Shown here: piece by piece, positions 7,933 through 16,196 of the stretch
Layout of the letters: every line of letters starts with the position of its first letter
Numbering within the stretch: the stretch's first letter is position 1
From: an uncultured Collinsella sp.
GTDB taxonomy: Bacteria > Actinomycetota > Coriobacteriia > Coriobacteriales > Coriobacteriaceae
Direction: 5' to 3'
DNA: 26,549 nt
NCBI GenBank assembly: GCA_934630375.1
Contig: CAKTVQ010000021.1
Coordinates: 1 to 26,549, forward strand
Translations under genes and position numbers: made by a program
Notes under the pieces: model-generated
Databases searched by the model: none
What the model was told of the DNA's origin: nothing
The model's input: the letters and a program-made list of their open reading frames with translations, nothing else

Positions 7933-8955
7933 ATGACGGCAAGCGACGCGACCGCGACAATTAAAAAGGGGAATTCGGAGCCCAGTTTCGATAAAACGGC
8001 TCAGCGCATCCTCAATCTTTTCTTTGTGCTCAACAGCTCCCCCGAACCGCTGACGACCGAGCAGATCGTCTTGGATTCTGACCTGGGATATGGCTCGGGC
8101 AACATCGACTCGGATAAGCGCAAGTTTCGGCGCGATCGTGACAAACTGCTCGAGCGTGGCATCTTAATCAAGGAGGTTCGCCCCGCCGGTGCGCAGGAGA
8201 CCGAGGAAAGCTCGTGGACAATCGACCGCGAGCACACGTTTGCAGCAGGCGGCCTCATCACCGCAGACGACGCCGACATCCTACTCAACGCCATCGACCA
8301 GACACTAGCGGCCGGCTCTTCCACCTTTGCCGCGCCGCTTTCCGATATTCGCTCCAAAATTGCCTACCTCACCGGTAGGACGGCGGTGGACGAAGTACCG
8401 ATCCGCCGCTCTCCCACCGTCGATGCGGTTTGGAGCGCCTTTGCCGAGCGATGCGCGCTGCGATTTTTATATCAGAACGGACGCGGCGAGCAGAAAGAGC
8501 GTACCGTCTGCGTCTACGGCATGTTCGAGCGCGAGGGCGTGGCGTACTTCTGCGGCCTCGACAATACCACCGACGACATCAGGACATTCCGCTGCGACCG
8601 TATCGTTCGCGCTTGGCGTCCTTCGAAGGCCTACGCCATCCCTGCGGACTTCAATCTCAACGACTATCTGTTCTTTGAATTCGATTTCGCCGACCGACCG
8701 CCCGTTGCAGCCACGTTCTCGTTCGCCCCTCAGACGCAGATCGATATGATCAACGGCCTCACGCGCGGGCGAGGTGAGCTCGCACACACCGATGCGGGAT
8801 GGATCTGGACCGTTGACGTGCGCGACCTTGAAGCCGCCGCCTCATTTTGCATGGCCCACGCCATGGACGGCATGAGGCCCATGGCCCCCAAATCGCTCAA
8901 GCAGGCGTGGAACCACCTCATTGAAAGGACGGTGCACGAGCATGCCCGTGCGTAA
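7933..8955 (+). CDS. WYL-domain transcriptional regulator (PafB/C-like), first of a pair
   Basis: A 340-residue predicted cytoplasmic DNA-binding regulator. Residues about 18-90 form a helix-turn-helix region (R-I-L-N-L-F-F-V-L-N, then F-R-R-D-R-D-K-L-L), as in DeoR/WYL proteins. A WYL-like ligand-sensing domain covers about 165-235. It has R-F-L-Y-Q-N, then V-A-Y-F-C-G-L-D in place of the W-Y-L strand, and closes with R-T-F-R-C-D-R-I. A C-terminal extension ends at 340. The family includes PafB and PafC, which activate DNA-damage genes in actinobacteria, and WYL proteins often sense nucleic acid. The start has GAGGA four bases upstream. The next WYL gene overlaps its end by 14 bases, so the two probably form a heterodimer or act in tandem. 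Confidence 0.85.
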   Translation: MTASDATATIKKGNSEPSFDKTAQRILNLFFVLNSSPEPLTTEQIVLDSDLGYGSGNIDSDKRKFRRDRDKLLERGILIKEVRPAGAQETEESSWTIDREHTFAAGGLITADDADILLNAIDQTLAAGSSTFAAPLSDIRSKIAYLTGRTAVDEVPIRRSPTVDAVWSAFAERCALRFLYQNGRGEQKERTVCVYGMFEREGVAYFCGLDNTTDDIRTFRCDRIVRAWRPSKAYAIPADFNLNDYLFFEFDFADRPPVAATFSFAPQTQIDMINGLTRGRGELAHTDAGWIWTVDVRDLEAAASFCMAHAMDGMRPMAPKSLKQAWNHLIERTVHEHARA

Positions 8956-9859
8956 ACTCACCAGCGAGCAGAGACTCTCGCGCGCCATCGACATCATGGA
9001 GGCCCTCTACGCCGCCGGCGAGAGCGGCATGACACGAACCGAAATTTGCGACCGCTTTGACATCACGGGAGTATCGCTCGACGAGATTCTCGAGATCGTC
9101 TCGACGCTCGCGGACCGAGAATCGGGTGCGCGCATCATCTGCGAATGCCACGGCGAGCGTGTGGTCCTCACCGGTGACGCCGGACGTGTGCTACCGCTGC
9201 GTCTGAGTGCCGCCGAAGGCGCTGTGCTCAACCATGAACTTGAATCGTTGGGGATCGAGCCGCAGACGGCAGCTCGGATTCGACATGCCCTTCTGCCCGA
9301 AGAGCTCGGCTATAACCAGCGCGTCTTTGATACCGTCAACCGTGGGTCGCACTGGCAGCAGCTGAGCTGCGCCATTCAAGACGGCGTTCGCTGCCGTATC
9401 TCGTATCGCTCGATGGACGATGCGCGGCCACGCGAGCGTCTGGTCGACCCCTTGCGCATTACGGCAAACGGCGACCAAACATACCTGATTGCCTGGGACA
9501 TCGCAGTCGATGAGCAGCGCACCTATCGCATGGATAAAATCGAGGGACTCACCTTGACGGAAGACTCCGTCGTGCCTCACGCACCGGACGTTGCATCCCT
9601 CCACGATTCCCTTGCCCGGACGCAGCGTAGCGCAAAGCTCTTGATGCCATTCGATATGGCGGAGCATCTGGACTGGGCCGGCATCACCCTCATCGAGCGC
9701 AGCGGGGCAGACATGGCAACGGTAACCGTGCATTACGGCTCCGAGCGTTGGCTACTGAGCCAGATAATCGCAGCGGGCGGAGCCATCCGCATCTTGGATG
9801 ACCCCACCCTGTCAAAGCGTCTGTGCGATATGGCAAAAACCCTCGTCTGTCCGCTTTAG
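8942..9859 (+). CDS. WYL-domain transcriptional regulator (PafB/C-like), second of a pair
   Basis: 305 residues with the same plan as its upstream neighbour. An N-terminal helix-turn-helix (R-A-I-D-I-M-E-A-L-Y-A-A-G, then T-R-T-E-I-C-D-R-F) precedes a WYL domain with R-I-S-Y-R-S, Q-T-Y-L-I-A-W-D and R-T-Y-R-M-D-K-I. A C-terminal winged extension ends near V-T-V-H-Y-G-S-E. The ATG at 8942 lies inside the last codons of the first WYL gene (14-base overlap), which implies translational coupling. A TTG at 8921 would add seven residues. The stop codon shares bases with the stop of the opposing dinG-like gene (9856-9859), so the transcripts overlap tail to tail. Confidence 0.85.
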   Translation: MPVRKLTSEQRLSRAIDIMEALYAAGESGMTRTEICDRFDITGVSLDEILEIVSTLADRESGARIICECHGERVVLTGDAGRVLPLRLSAAEGAVLNHELESLGIEPQTAARIRHALLPEELGYNQRVFDTVNRGSHWQQLSCAIQDGVRCRISYRSMDDARPRERLVDPLRITANGDQTYLIAWDIAVDEQRTYRMDKIEGLTLTEDSVVPHAPDVASLHDSLARTQRSAKLLMPFDMAEHLDWAGITLIERSGADMATVTVHYGSERWLLSQIIAAGGAIRILDDPTLSKRLCDMAKTLVCPL

Positions 9860-12750
9860 CGCCGCCGCTCGTGGCGTGCGCGCCACAGTTGCAGATAGTG
9901 ACCGATCTGCGCCGATTCGATGCGCTGGTAGGAGCTCGTGGGCAGTGACGTTAAGAACTTCTTTCCGTAGCCTTTCGTCACCAGGCGCGGGTCGGCCAGA
10001 ATCAGCACGCCGCAGTCGGTCGACGAGCGGATAAGGCGGCCGGCCGCCTGCTTGACCTCGAGCACTGCCTCGGGCAGCGAATAGCGCGCCCAAGCGCGGT
10101 CTTCGCGCAGGTTGCGCTCGCACGAGAGCGGGTCCGTGGGGCTCGAGAACGGCAGCTTGGGAATGATGACGCAGCGCAGCGTCTCGCCGCTGGCGTCAAA
10201 CCCCTCCCAGAAGGCCTTAAGCGCAAAAAGCGACGAGGTTGGCTCGTTGATAAACCGGTCGCGTAGGCGACGAGGAGATGAGTTGCGCTGCTGGCAGTTG
10301 AGCTCCAGACCCGCACGGGCCATCTTGGGCTCAACGCGGGCGTACAGGTCTTCCATGTCGCGCCGATTGGTGAACAACGTGAGCACCGATCCGCCCATGG
10401 CAAGATGGGCGTCGACCAGCACGCGCTCGAGCGCCGTAAGATAGCTCTCACGATCGCGCGGATCGGGGATATCGCCCGCAACGACTACAGCCATGTTCGA
10501 ATCGAAGTCGTAGCTCGAGTCCAAGTGCAGTGATGAGGATGTTGAAGCACCGATGCGATCGAGGCCGACCGCGTGGTTAAAGTGTTCAAAGCTTTTGGAC
10601 ACCGTCATGGTCGCCGAGGCAAAGATAGCCGTGTGAACCTCGGGCAGCCACTCGGTTGCCAAGGCCTCGCCAATGTCGATGCGCTCTGCGGTCATTGACT
10701 CTCCGCCGGCACGCAACCTGCGATTGACCTGCAGCGAATACACGTAGTGCTCGTCGGTGCCATCAATGATGAGTTTGAGGTTCTCGGCCAGCTCGTGCAG
10801 GCGGCGCGAGATATCACCCAGGTCGACAACAACCTCGGGCTTGTCGGCGGCGGCGGCTTGCACCAGCGCGTCGACGCTCTTGTCAGCTTGTTCCAATGCG
10901 TCGATGGCAGCGTAGGCCGACGGTAAGAAATCATGCCAGTCGTCAGATTCGCGCAGCTCGGGGCCAATCCATAGATTGGCATTGTCATAACCCCCACGGG
11001 CACGGCGGCCGAGCTCGCGAACGCCATCGAACACGTCGGCGATCGCCATGCTCGCGCGCGCAACCGTCGACGTCGCCTTGGCAGTAAGGCCCAGATAGAG
11101 CGTAGAGCCCTCGGAGGTTGCCAAATCACGGGAAACCTGGCTCAGCGCACCGGCGCTCGAACCGCCCAGGCGCTCAAACAGAACGCGCGATTCGTCCGCT
11201 GACACCACGCGCGCCCACTGGCGGCGCGCCTCGCGCTCGATGGAATGGGCCTCGTCGATTACCCAATGACGAATCGGAGGTAAAATCCTGCCCTCGGCCG
11301 CGACATTGCGGAACAGCAGGGAATGGTTGGTGACCACCACATCGGCATGCGCCGCACGACGGCGAGCGCCGTGGACCAAACATTTATCAGGGAAAAACGG
11401 GCAGAGGCGACGAGCACACTCGCGCGAGGCCGTCGTAAAGTCGGGGCGGTTGACGCTGCGCCACCGAATACCGAGCGAGTCGAGGTCGCCATCGGCTGAT
11501 TGGCAGACGTACGCCATAATGACCGCGACCGCCGTGAGCGTGTCCGCCGGATCGCGCTTGGTGGTAATCTCGACCTGGCCGCGGCTCATGCGCTCGAGCT
11601 TGCGCAGGCACGGATAGTGGTCATACCCCTTGAGAGCGCAAAATGACAGACCACCGTCCAGTTGCTCGGCAAGTTTTGGCAGCTCATGGTACATGAGCTG
11701 GTCGGCAAGATTGTTCGATTTGGTCGCAATACCAACCGTGATGTTGTTACGGCGTGCTGCCTCGGCAAAAGGCACCAGATAGGCCATCGATTTGCCGACG
11801 CCTGTGCCTGCCTCAATTACTCGATGAGTGCCCGTGACCAGCGCATCGCGAACCTCGAGCGCCATCGCGATCTGCTCATCACGCGGCTCGTAGGTGGGAT
11901 ACATGCGATTGACCAGGCCACCTGGCGCATAGTCTGCCTCAATCTCCTCACGACTCGGCATCTTGAGGACCGGCAGTTCGTCCGCATCAACGCGATCATC
12001 GGCCCGATCGGCCTTGAGTACGTCGGCGCGGGCGGCGCTGAGAGAGAAGATGGAACCGGGGTTCTGTCCCGCCAAGAAGGAGAAGATGGGACGATAGGAC
12101 CAGGGTACGTCGGGGTGCATGTCGGCCAGGCGCGCCATGAGGCCCTGAGGCAAGTCGGTGAGCGCCACGAGCAACACGCGCCACACACCACACAAGGCGT
12201 CGACATCGGCGTTGGCGCGGTGCGACACCGAGTCGCAGCCAAACAGGTCGGCCATGAAAGACAGCTTATGCGAGGCCAGGCGCGGAAGCGCGATGCGCGA
12301 CAGTGCCAGCGAATCGATCCAGATGTCACTGACGTTGACGCCGCCCTTGACCGACTCGATAAACGAACGGTCGAAGGTGGCGTTATGTGCGATCACCGGG
12401 CAGCCGCCGACAAAATCGGCGAGAGCGGCGACAGCCTCAACGGCCGACGGGGCATCTGCCACATCGGCGTTTGTAATGCTCGTGAGCTCGGTAATCTCGG
12501 CGGGAATCAGCTGCTTGGGATGCACGAAGGTATCGAAGCGATCGACAACCTCGCGGCCCGAAAGGCGAGCCGCCGATATCTCGATAAGCTCGTTGTCCTG
12601 CACCGAAAGACCCGTGGTCTCGGTATCGAGGACGATAACATCCTCTTCGATGAGACCAAACGCTTGGGTTTTGGCGCGCTCGGCAAGCGTGGCATAAGAA
12701 TCGATGACAAACTGCGGCGTTCCTGACGAAACCGCGTCCTCGATTAGCAT
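9856..12750 (-). CDS. dinG: DinG-family helicase fused to a DnaQ-like 3'-5' exonuclease
   Basis: 964 residues. Residues about 36-205 are a DEDDh exonuclease: Asp42 and Glu44 in L-D-T-E-T-T-G, then H-N-A-T-F-D, then H-R-A-N-A-D-V-D. The rest is an XPD/DinG-type superfamily 2 helicase with a Walker A E-A-G-T-G-V-G-K-S, a DEAH box in V-I-D-E-A-H-S, and a C-terminal motor domain ending in Q-A-A-G-R-L-I-R. A Cys-rich loop (C-A-R-R-L-C-P-F-F-P-D-K-C, with an earlier Cys) suggests the 4Fe-4S site of this family, though its ligands should be confirmed by alignment. The exonuclease-DinG fusion is typical of Gram-positives, whereas E. coli DinG lacks the nuclease. The likely role is removal of unusual DNA or RNA-DNA structures. 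Its ATG overlaps the ddl stop (ATGCTAA), so the two are coupled. Confidence 0.9.
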   Translation of the reverse strand: MLIEDAVSSGTPQFVIDSYATLAERAKTQAFGLIEEDVIVLDTETTGLSVQDNELIEISAARLSGREVVDRFDTFVHPKQLIPAEITELTSITNADVADAPSAVEAVAALADFVGGCPVIAHNATFDRSFIESVKGGVNVSDIWIDSLALSRIALPRLASHKLSFMADLFGCDSVSHRANADVDALCGVWRVLLVALTDLPQGLMARLADMHPDVPWSYRPIFSFLAGQNPGSIFSLSAARADVLKADRADDRVDADELPVLKMPSREEIEADYAPGGLVNRMYPTYEPRDEQIAMALEVRDALVTGTHRVIEAGTGVGKSMAYLVPFAEAARRNNITVGIATKSNNLADQLMYHELPKLAEQLDGGLSFCALKGYDHYPCLRKLERMSRGQVEITTKRDPADTLTAVAVIMAYVCQSADGDLDSLGIRWRSVNRPDFTTASRECARRLCPFFPDKCLVHGARRRAAHADVVVTNHSLLFRNVAAEGRILPPIRHWVIDEAHSIEREARRQWARVVSADESRVLFERLGGSSAGALSQVSRDLATSEGSTLYLGLTAKATSTVARASMAIADVFDGVRELGRRARGGYDNANLWIGPELRESDDWHDFLPSAYAAIDALEQADKSVDALVQAAAADKPEVVVDLGDISRRLHELAENLKLIIDGTDEHYVYSLQVNRRLRAGGESMTAERIDIGEALATEWLPEVHTAIFASATMTVSKSFEHFNHAVGLDRIGASTSSSLHLDSSYDFDSNMAVVVAGDIPDPRDRESYLTALERVLVDAHLAMGGSVLTLFTNRRDMEDLYARVEPKMARAGLELNCQQRNSSPRRLRDRFINEPTSSLFALKAFWEGFDASGETLRCVIIPKLPFSSPTDPLSCERNLREDRAWARYSLPEAVLEVKQAAGRLIRSSTDCGVLILADPRLVTKGYGKKFLTSLPTSSYQRIESAQIGHYLQLWRARHERRR

Positions 12751-13709
12751 GCAATGCCCGCTCGACGAAGGCCCATACGGATCAGGCTGTCACAGACCTG
12801 CGGGAACGTCATGTCGTCGGTGTGGCGGATCTCATCCGGATACAGCGACGTATCGGTCATGCCGGGAATGGTGTTGGTCTCGAGAATGACGGGGCCGTCT
12901 TCACTCACGATAAAGTCACTGCGCGAAATGCCCAGACAGCCGAGGGCCTTGTGGGCAGCGCAAGCAAGCTCCTGGGCGCGGGCATAGTTTTCAGGCGAAA
13001 TCTGCGCCGGAATACGGTGGATATCCGTAGGGTCGACGTACTTAACGTCCAAGTCGTAGAACTCACAGTCCTCAGGCTTGCGAATCTCGACGATCGGCAG
13101 GGCACGCACATCGTCCTCGCCGTAAACGCCTACCGTAATCTCGGTTCCCTCGATGCACTTCTCGACAAGCACTTTGTCACCATACTCGAACGCCTTCTTG
13201 ATGGCAGCCGGCAGCTCGGAAGGCTCATGCACCAGTGAAATACCGTAGCTCGAACCATTAACAGCAGGCTTCACGAAGCAGCGTTCGCCACAGACTTCGA
13301 CGATATGGTCGATATCGACCTCGTCACCCGTCTCGAGCGCCAGTCCGGGGGCGATGGGGATCCCCGCCTTGGCGTACAGGAGCTTGGACACCTCCTTGTC
13401 GGCACCGCAGGCGCTCGCGAGCACGCCCGAGGCCGTGTAGGGGATACCCAGGGTCTCCATGGCACCCTGCATGGCACCATCCTCACCGCCGGCACCGTGC
13501 ATGGCGATAAATGCCACGTCGAAACCACCGGTCGCCATGGTTACCATAAAGTCATCGGCAGCCGTATCGAGCAGCTCCACCGAAGTGTAGCCGGCCTCCT
13601 TCAAGGCCGCCACGACGTTCTTTCCCGAATTGAGCGAGATCTCGCGCTCGGCGGAATGACCGCCTGCCAAGACCGCTACGTGCATGTTCTCTAGGCTTTT
13701 ACCCGGCAT
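12744..13709 (-). CDS. ddl: D-alanine--D-alanine ligase
   Basis: 321 residues, near the usual length. It is an ATP-grasp enzyme that joins two D-alanines for the peptidoglycan stem peptide in the cytoplasm. Visible motifs are the N-terminal V-L-A-G-G-H-S-A-E-R-E-I-S, the M-H-G-A-G-G-E-D-G turn, K-P-A-V-N-G-S-S-Y-G-I-S, the omega-loop K-Y (in D-V-K-Y), and the metal-binding E-T-N-T-I-P-G-M-T. The omega-loop Tyr is the residue found in true D-Ala-D-Ala ligases, whereas vancomycin-type D-Ala-D-Lac ligases differ there. The ATG at 13707-13709 has a strong GAGGAGGAG site seven bases upstream. An internal ATG at codon 9 is less likely. It is first of a two-gene unit with the DinG-like helicase. Confidence 0.95.
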   Translation of the reverse strand: MPGKSLENMHVAVLAGGHSAEREISLNSGKNVVAALKEAGYTSVELLDTAADDFMVTMATGGFDVAFIAMHGAGGEDGAMQGAMETLGIPYTASGVLASACGADKEVSKLLYAKAGIPIAPGLALETGDEVDIDHIVEVCGERCFVKPAVNGSSYGISLVHEPSELPAAIKKAFEYGDKVLVEKCIEGTEITVGVYGEDDVRALPIVEIRKPEDCEFYDLDVKYVDPTDIHRIPAQISPENYARAQELACAAHKALGCLGISRSDFIVSEDGPVILETNTIPGMTDTSLYPDEIRHTDDMTFPQVCDSLIRMGLRRAGIAC

Positions 13710-13794
13710 GGGCAGACTCCTCCTCTATAATTTCTGCAGCTGATACCATATTGTAGCGATACCCTCTACGTTTCCCCAAAATCGAAAGGCTTCC

Positions 13795-14847
13795 ATGAAT
13801 CCCAGGACTAAATCTCAGGACATTCGCGACTTGAGCCAAAACGATATTCGCGAGCTCGTGGCCGAACTTGGCCAGCCCGCCTTCCGCGCGAAGCAGCTCA
13901 TCGAATGGGTCTTTGAGAAGAACGTTTGTTCGTTTGACGATATGACCAACCTTCCCAAGGCTTTCCGTGAGCAGCTTAAAGAGGCTTTTGCCTTTGATAC
14001 GCCGACCGAACTCACCAAGCAGGTTTCCAAAGATGGCTCGCGCAAGTATCTGCTCGAGTACCACGATGGCATTTCCGTCGAGACTGTCGGCATGCCCCGT
14101 CGTAACAAGCTTTCCGTCTGCGTTTCCACCCAAGCAGGCTGCGGCATGGGTTGTGCCTTTTGCGCTACCGGTCTCAACGGCCTCAAGCGCTCTCTGACCG
14201 CTCAAGAGATCGTCGACCAGGTGCTTCATGTATCCAACGACTTTGGAGAGCGTGCCACAAGCGTTGTCTTCATGGGCCAGGGCGAGCCGTTTGCCAACTA
14301 CGACGAGGTTCTCAAGGCACTGCGTATCCTCAACGACCCCGATGGCATCGGTATCGGCGCTCGTCACCTCACCGTCTCTACCAGCGGCGTTATTCCCGGT
14401 ATTCGCAAATTTGCCGATATCTCCGAGCAGTTCACTCTTGCCGTTTCCCTGCATTCCGCCATCCAGTCGACGCGCAATAAGCTCATGCCCGGTGTTAAGA
14501 AGTACACGTTGCTTCGCCTTCACGAAGCGCTTCAGCTCTACACCGAGAAGACTGGCCGCCGCCCGACCTATGAGTATGCCATGATCGAAGGCGTCAACGA
14601 TACGAATCCCGAGATGCAGGCGCTCTGCGACTTCTGCGAGGGAACGCTGTGCCACGTTAACCTGATTCAGCTTAACGACATCGAGGGCAGCCCGCTCAAG
14701 CCGTCGCCGATTCATAAGGTTGAGGATCTTCAGCGTCGTCTTGAGTCCCGTGGCATCGAGACCACGATTCGTAACTCCCGTGGTAACGATATTGAAGCCG
14801 CTTGCGGACAGCTGAAACAGCGCTTCAAAGTTCAGAAGAACGCATAG
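13795..14847 (+). CDS. rlmN: 23S rRNA (adenine-2503-C2)-methyltransferase RlmN
   Basis: 350 residues, family length. It is a radical-SAM enzyme that methylates A2503 of 23S rRNA (and A37 of some tRNAs). Cys116, Cys120 and Cys123 form the C-x3-C-x2-C cluster motif. Cys109, seven residues before it, and Cys337 near the C-terminus are the two extra cysteines of the ping-pong methyl-transfer mechanism, so all catalytic residues are present. Further motifs are F-M-G-Q-G-E-P (SAM binding) and A-V-S-L-H-S. Its AAAGG site lies a few bases before the ATG. It is transcribed alone, away from ddl, and ends at a hairpin terminator. Confidence 0.96.
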   Translation: MNPRTKSQDIRDLSQNDIRELVAELGQPAFRAKQLIEWVFEKNVCSFDDMTNLPKAFREQLKEAFAFDTPTELTKQVSKDGSRKYLLEYHDGISVETVGMPRRNKLSVCVSTQAGCGMGCAFCATGLNGLKRSLTAQEIVDQVLHVSNDFGERATSVVFMGQGEPFANYDEVLKALRILNDPDGIGIGARHLTVSTSGVIPGIRKFADISEQFTLAVSLHSAIQSTRNKLMPGVKKYTLLRLHEALQLYTEKTGRRPTYEYAMIEGVNDTNPEMQALCDFCEGTLCHVNLIQLNDIEGSPLKPSPIHKVEDLQRRLESRGIETTIRNSRGNDIEAACGQLKQRFKVQKNA

Positions 14848-14865
14848 GGGAGTCGCACTCCAAAA

Positions 14866-14881
14866 CGTTTCATGTGAAACA
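14866..14881. promoter_or_regulatory. Degenerate parS site
   Basis: CGTTTCATGTGAAACA differs at two of 16 positions from the perfect sites at 17029, 17068 and 17107. It lies 18 bases after the rlmN stop, in non-coding DNA about 2.1 kb from the main cluster. Confidence 0.6.
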
Positions 14882-14884
14882 TCG

Positions 14885-14921
14885 AACGACCCCGGTTGCA
14901 GGATATGCAACCGAGGTCGTT
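14885..14921 (+). terminator. Terminator of rlmN
   Basis: A 16-position stem with one mismatch (14885-14900 with 14906-14921) and a five-base loop, followed by a T-rich tail (TTCATTTATT). Confidence 0.8.
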
Positions 14922-14983
14922 TCATTTATTGACCTCAATTTTGGACCAGCTGCTACCTTTCCCATTATTTACGGACAAAATAA

Positions 14984-15017
14984 GGGGCCCTTGTCTCATG
15001 AATCAGACAAGGGCCCC
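14984..15017 (-). terminator. Terminator of the rsmG-parAB unit
   Basis: A perfect 13-pair stem (14984-14996 with 15005-15017) and eight-base loop. On the minus strand it is followed by TTATTTT, and it lies 30 bases past the last minus-strand gene of the par segment. Confidence 0.8.
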
Positions 15018-15038
15018 TCAAAATATGCAGGGTAATTG

Positions 15039-15050
15039 TTAGGTACCTAA
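15039..15050. repeat. 12-base palindrome TTAGGTACCTAA, copy 1
   Basis: A perfect palindrome that overlaps the stop codon of the small gene at 15047. An identical copy is at 18543-18554. Function unknown. Confidence 0.6.
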
Positions 15051-15301
15051 TAGCCTACATTTTCCCATTGGTTGCTAACCCAACCTTGATTAATCTTAGG
15101 ATTTTTCGTTACCTGAGCAGTGCGCATGGCAACATCTTCTGTCATAACATCCATTTTCTTCTTGGACGTATCAACGATATCTTGCGCGCCACGAAGCAAA
15201 CGACCTCGAAGTTCATCGTCTGTCGCGATCTTATAGCCAGCAAAGGCACCAGCCGCGACAGTCGTCACCAATGCAATCGCAGTAAAAATCTTATTCCTCA
15301 T
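15047..15301 (-). CDS. Small membrane-anchored protein downstream of parB, YtxH-like
   Basis: 84 residues from the ATG at 15299-15301, chosen because AAGGAGG sits five bases upstream. A start six codons earlier would lack such a site. A basic start (M-R-N-K) precedes one hydrophobic helix (about 4-24, rich in Ala, Val and Gly). Then comes a charged helical tail (D-E-L-R-G-R-L-L-R-G-A-Q-D, then S-K-K-K-M-D), the layout of YtxH-type proteins. The gene overlaps parB by 11 bases (15291-15301), so it belongs to the par transcript and is probably translated by coupling. It shares the low GC of parA and parB. Function unknown, but the position suggests a link to segregation or the membrane. Confidence 0.75.
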   Translation of the reverse strand: MRNKIFTAIALVTTVAAGAFAGYKIATDDELRGRLLRGAQDIVDTSKKKMDVMTEDVAMRTAQVTKNPKINQGWVSNQWENVGY

Positions 15302-16196
15302 CTTGGCCTCCTTGATCAAACTGAATCATTTCACCAAGAATACGAGAGAGCTCTTCCTCGTCTTTAAACTCAATCTCAATCTTATTCTTTCCGCGCGAGC
15401 TCTTCACACGCACGTTGGTATTAAATACCTGACGAAGTACACGTGCAGCCTTTTTAAAAGACTGAGGCGTTGCAGGCCGCGGCGCCCTTGTTGTCTCCCC
15501 GGCAGAAAACAATGGAGCAAGATTTTCTGTCGCTCTTACGGAAAGGCCCTCCGCAACAACCTTCTCTGCAAGTCGAATTCGAGCATCCTCATAGGGAACT
15601 GCAAGAATCGCACGTGCGTGACCAGCAGTAAGTTTACCCTCAAAAATCATCTGCTGAACTACTTCGGGGAGATCGAGAAGGCGCAGCGAGTTTGTAATTG
15701 CAGAGCGTGACTTGCTTACGGCCTTCGACAATGCCTCCTGGGTCATACCGCTAGCATCGATGAGCTGGCGATAGCCCTTAGCCTCTTCGACGGGATTCAG
15801 ATCAGAACGTTGAAGGTTTTCGATAAGAGCAAGAGCCAGCATCTCTTCATCATTAACATCTTTAATGATGACAGGCAGTTCCTCAAGACCAGCAAGCTTT
15901 GACGCCTGGTAACGACGCTCACCAGCGATGATCTCATAGCCGTTTCCATGCTTGCGAACCAAGAGCGGCTGCAAAACGCCATGTTCTTGGATTGACTCGC
16001 TCAACTCGCGAAGTTCAGTTTCATTAAAGTGAATTCGCGGTTGATTAGGGTTGGGAACGATATCCTCAATAGGTAGTTTTGTTTCAGATGCGGCATTTGA
16101 AGCAGATGCAGCAGAACCACCGGTCTCATACTCAGCCTCTGAGACCAAAGCATTGAGTCCACGCCCCAATCCGCCACGTTTCTTTGCACTAGGCAC
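15291..16196 (-). CDS. parB: Chromosome-partitioning protein ParB (Spo0J)
   Basis: 301 residues. ParB is a CTP-dependent clamp that loads at parS, spreads along DNA and recruits SMC. The basic N-terminus has the L-G-R-G-L-N-A-L motif that stimulates ParA (about 10-17). The nucleotide-binding domain has G-E-R-R-Y-Q (92-97) and E-N-L-Q-R-S-D-L-N-P. A helix-turn-helix follows (M-T-Q-E-A-L-S-K-A-V, then S-R-S-A-I-T-N-S-L-R-L-L). A dimerisation domain ends at 301. It starts with GTG at 16194-16196, inside the last codons of parA (eight-base overlap). Its targets, the parS sites, lie upstream of parA in the same unit. Confidence 0.96.
   Translation of the reverse strand: MPSAKKRGGLGRGLNALVSEAEYETGGSAASASNAASETKLPIEDIVPNPNQPRIHFNETELRELSESIQEHGVLQPLLVRKHGNGYEIIAGERRYQASKLAGLEELPVIIKDVNDEEMLALALIENLQRSDLNPVEEAKGYRQLIDASGMTQEALSKAVSKSRSAITNSLRLLDLPEVVQQMIFEGKLTAGHARAILAVPYEDARIRLAEKVVAEGLSVRATENLAPLFSAGETTRAPRPATPQSFKKAARVLRQVFNTNVRVKSSRGKNKIEIEFKDEEELSRILGEMIQFDQGGQDEE

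Noticed and set aside
11662..12726. A 354-codon open frame on the plus strand
   Set aside because: Antisense to the exonuclease part of the DinG-like gene; no motif.
12744..13709. A vancomycin-type D-Ala-D-Lac ligase
   Set aside because: The omega-loop Lys-Tyr pair of normal D-Ala-D-Ala ligases is present, and no vanH or vanX neighbours exist.
13699..14925. A 408-codon open frame on the minus strand
   Set aside because: Antisense to rlmN, whose catalytic motifs are all intact.
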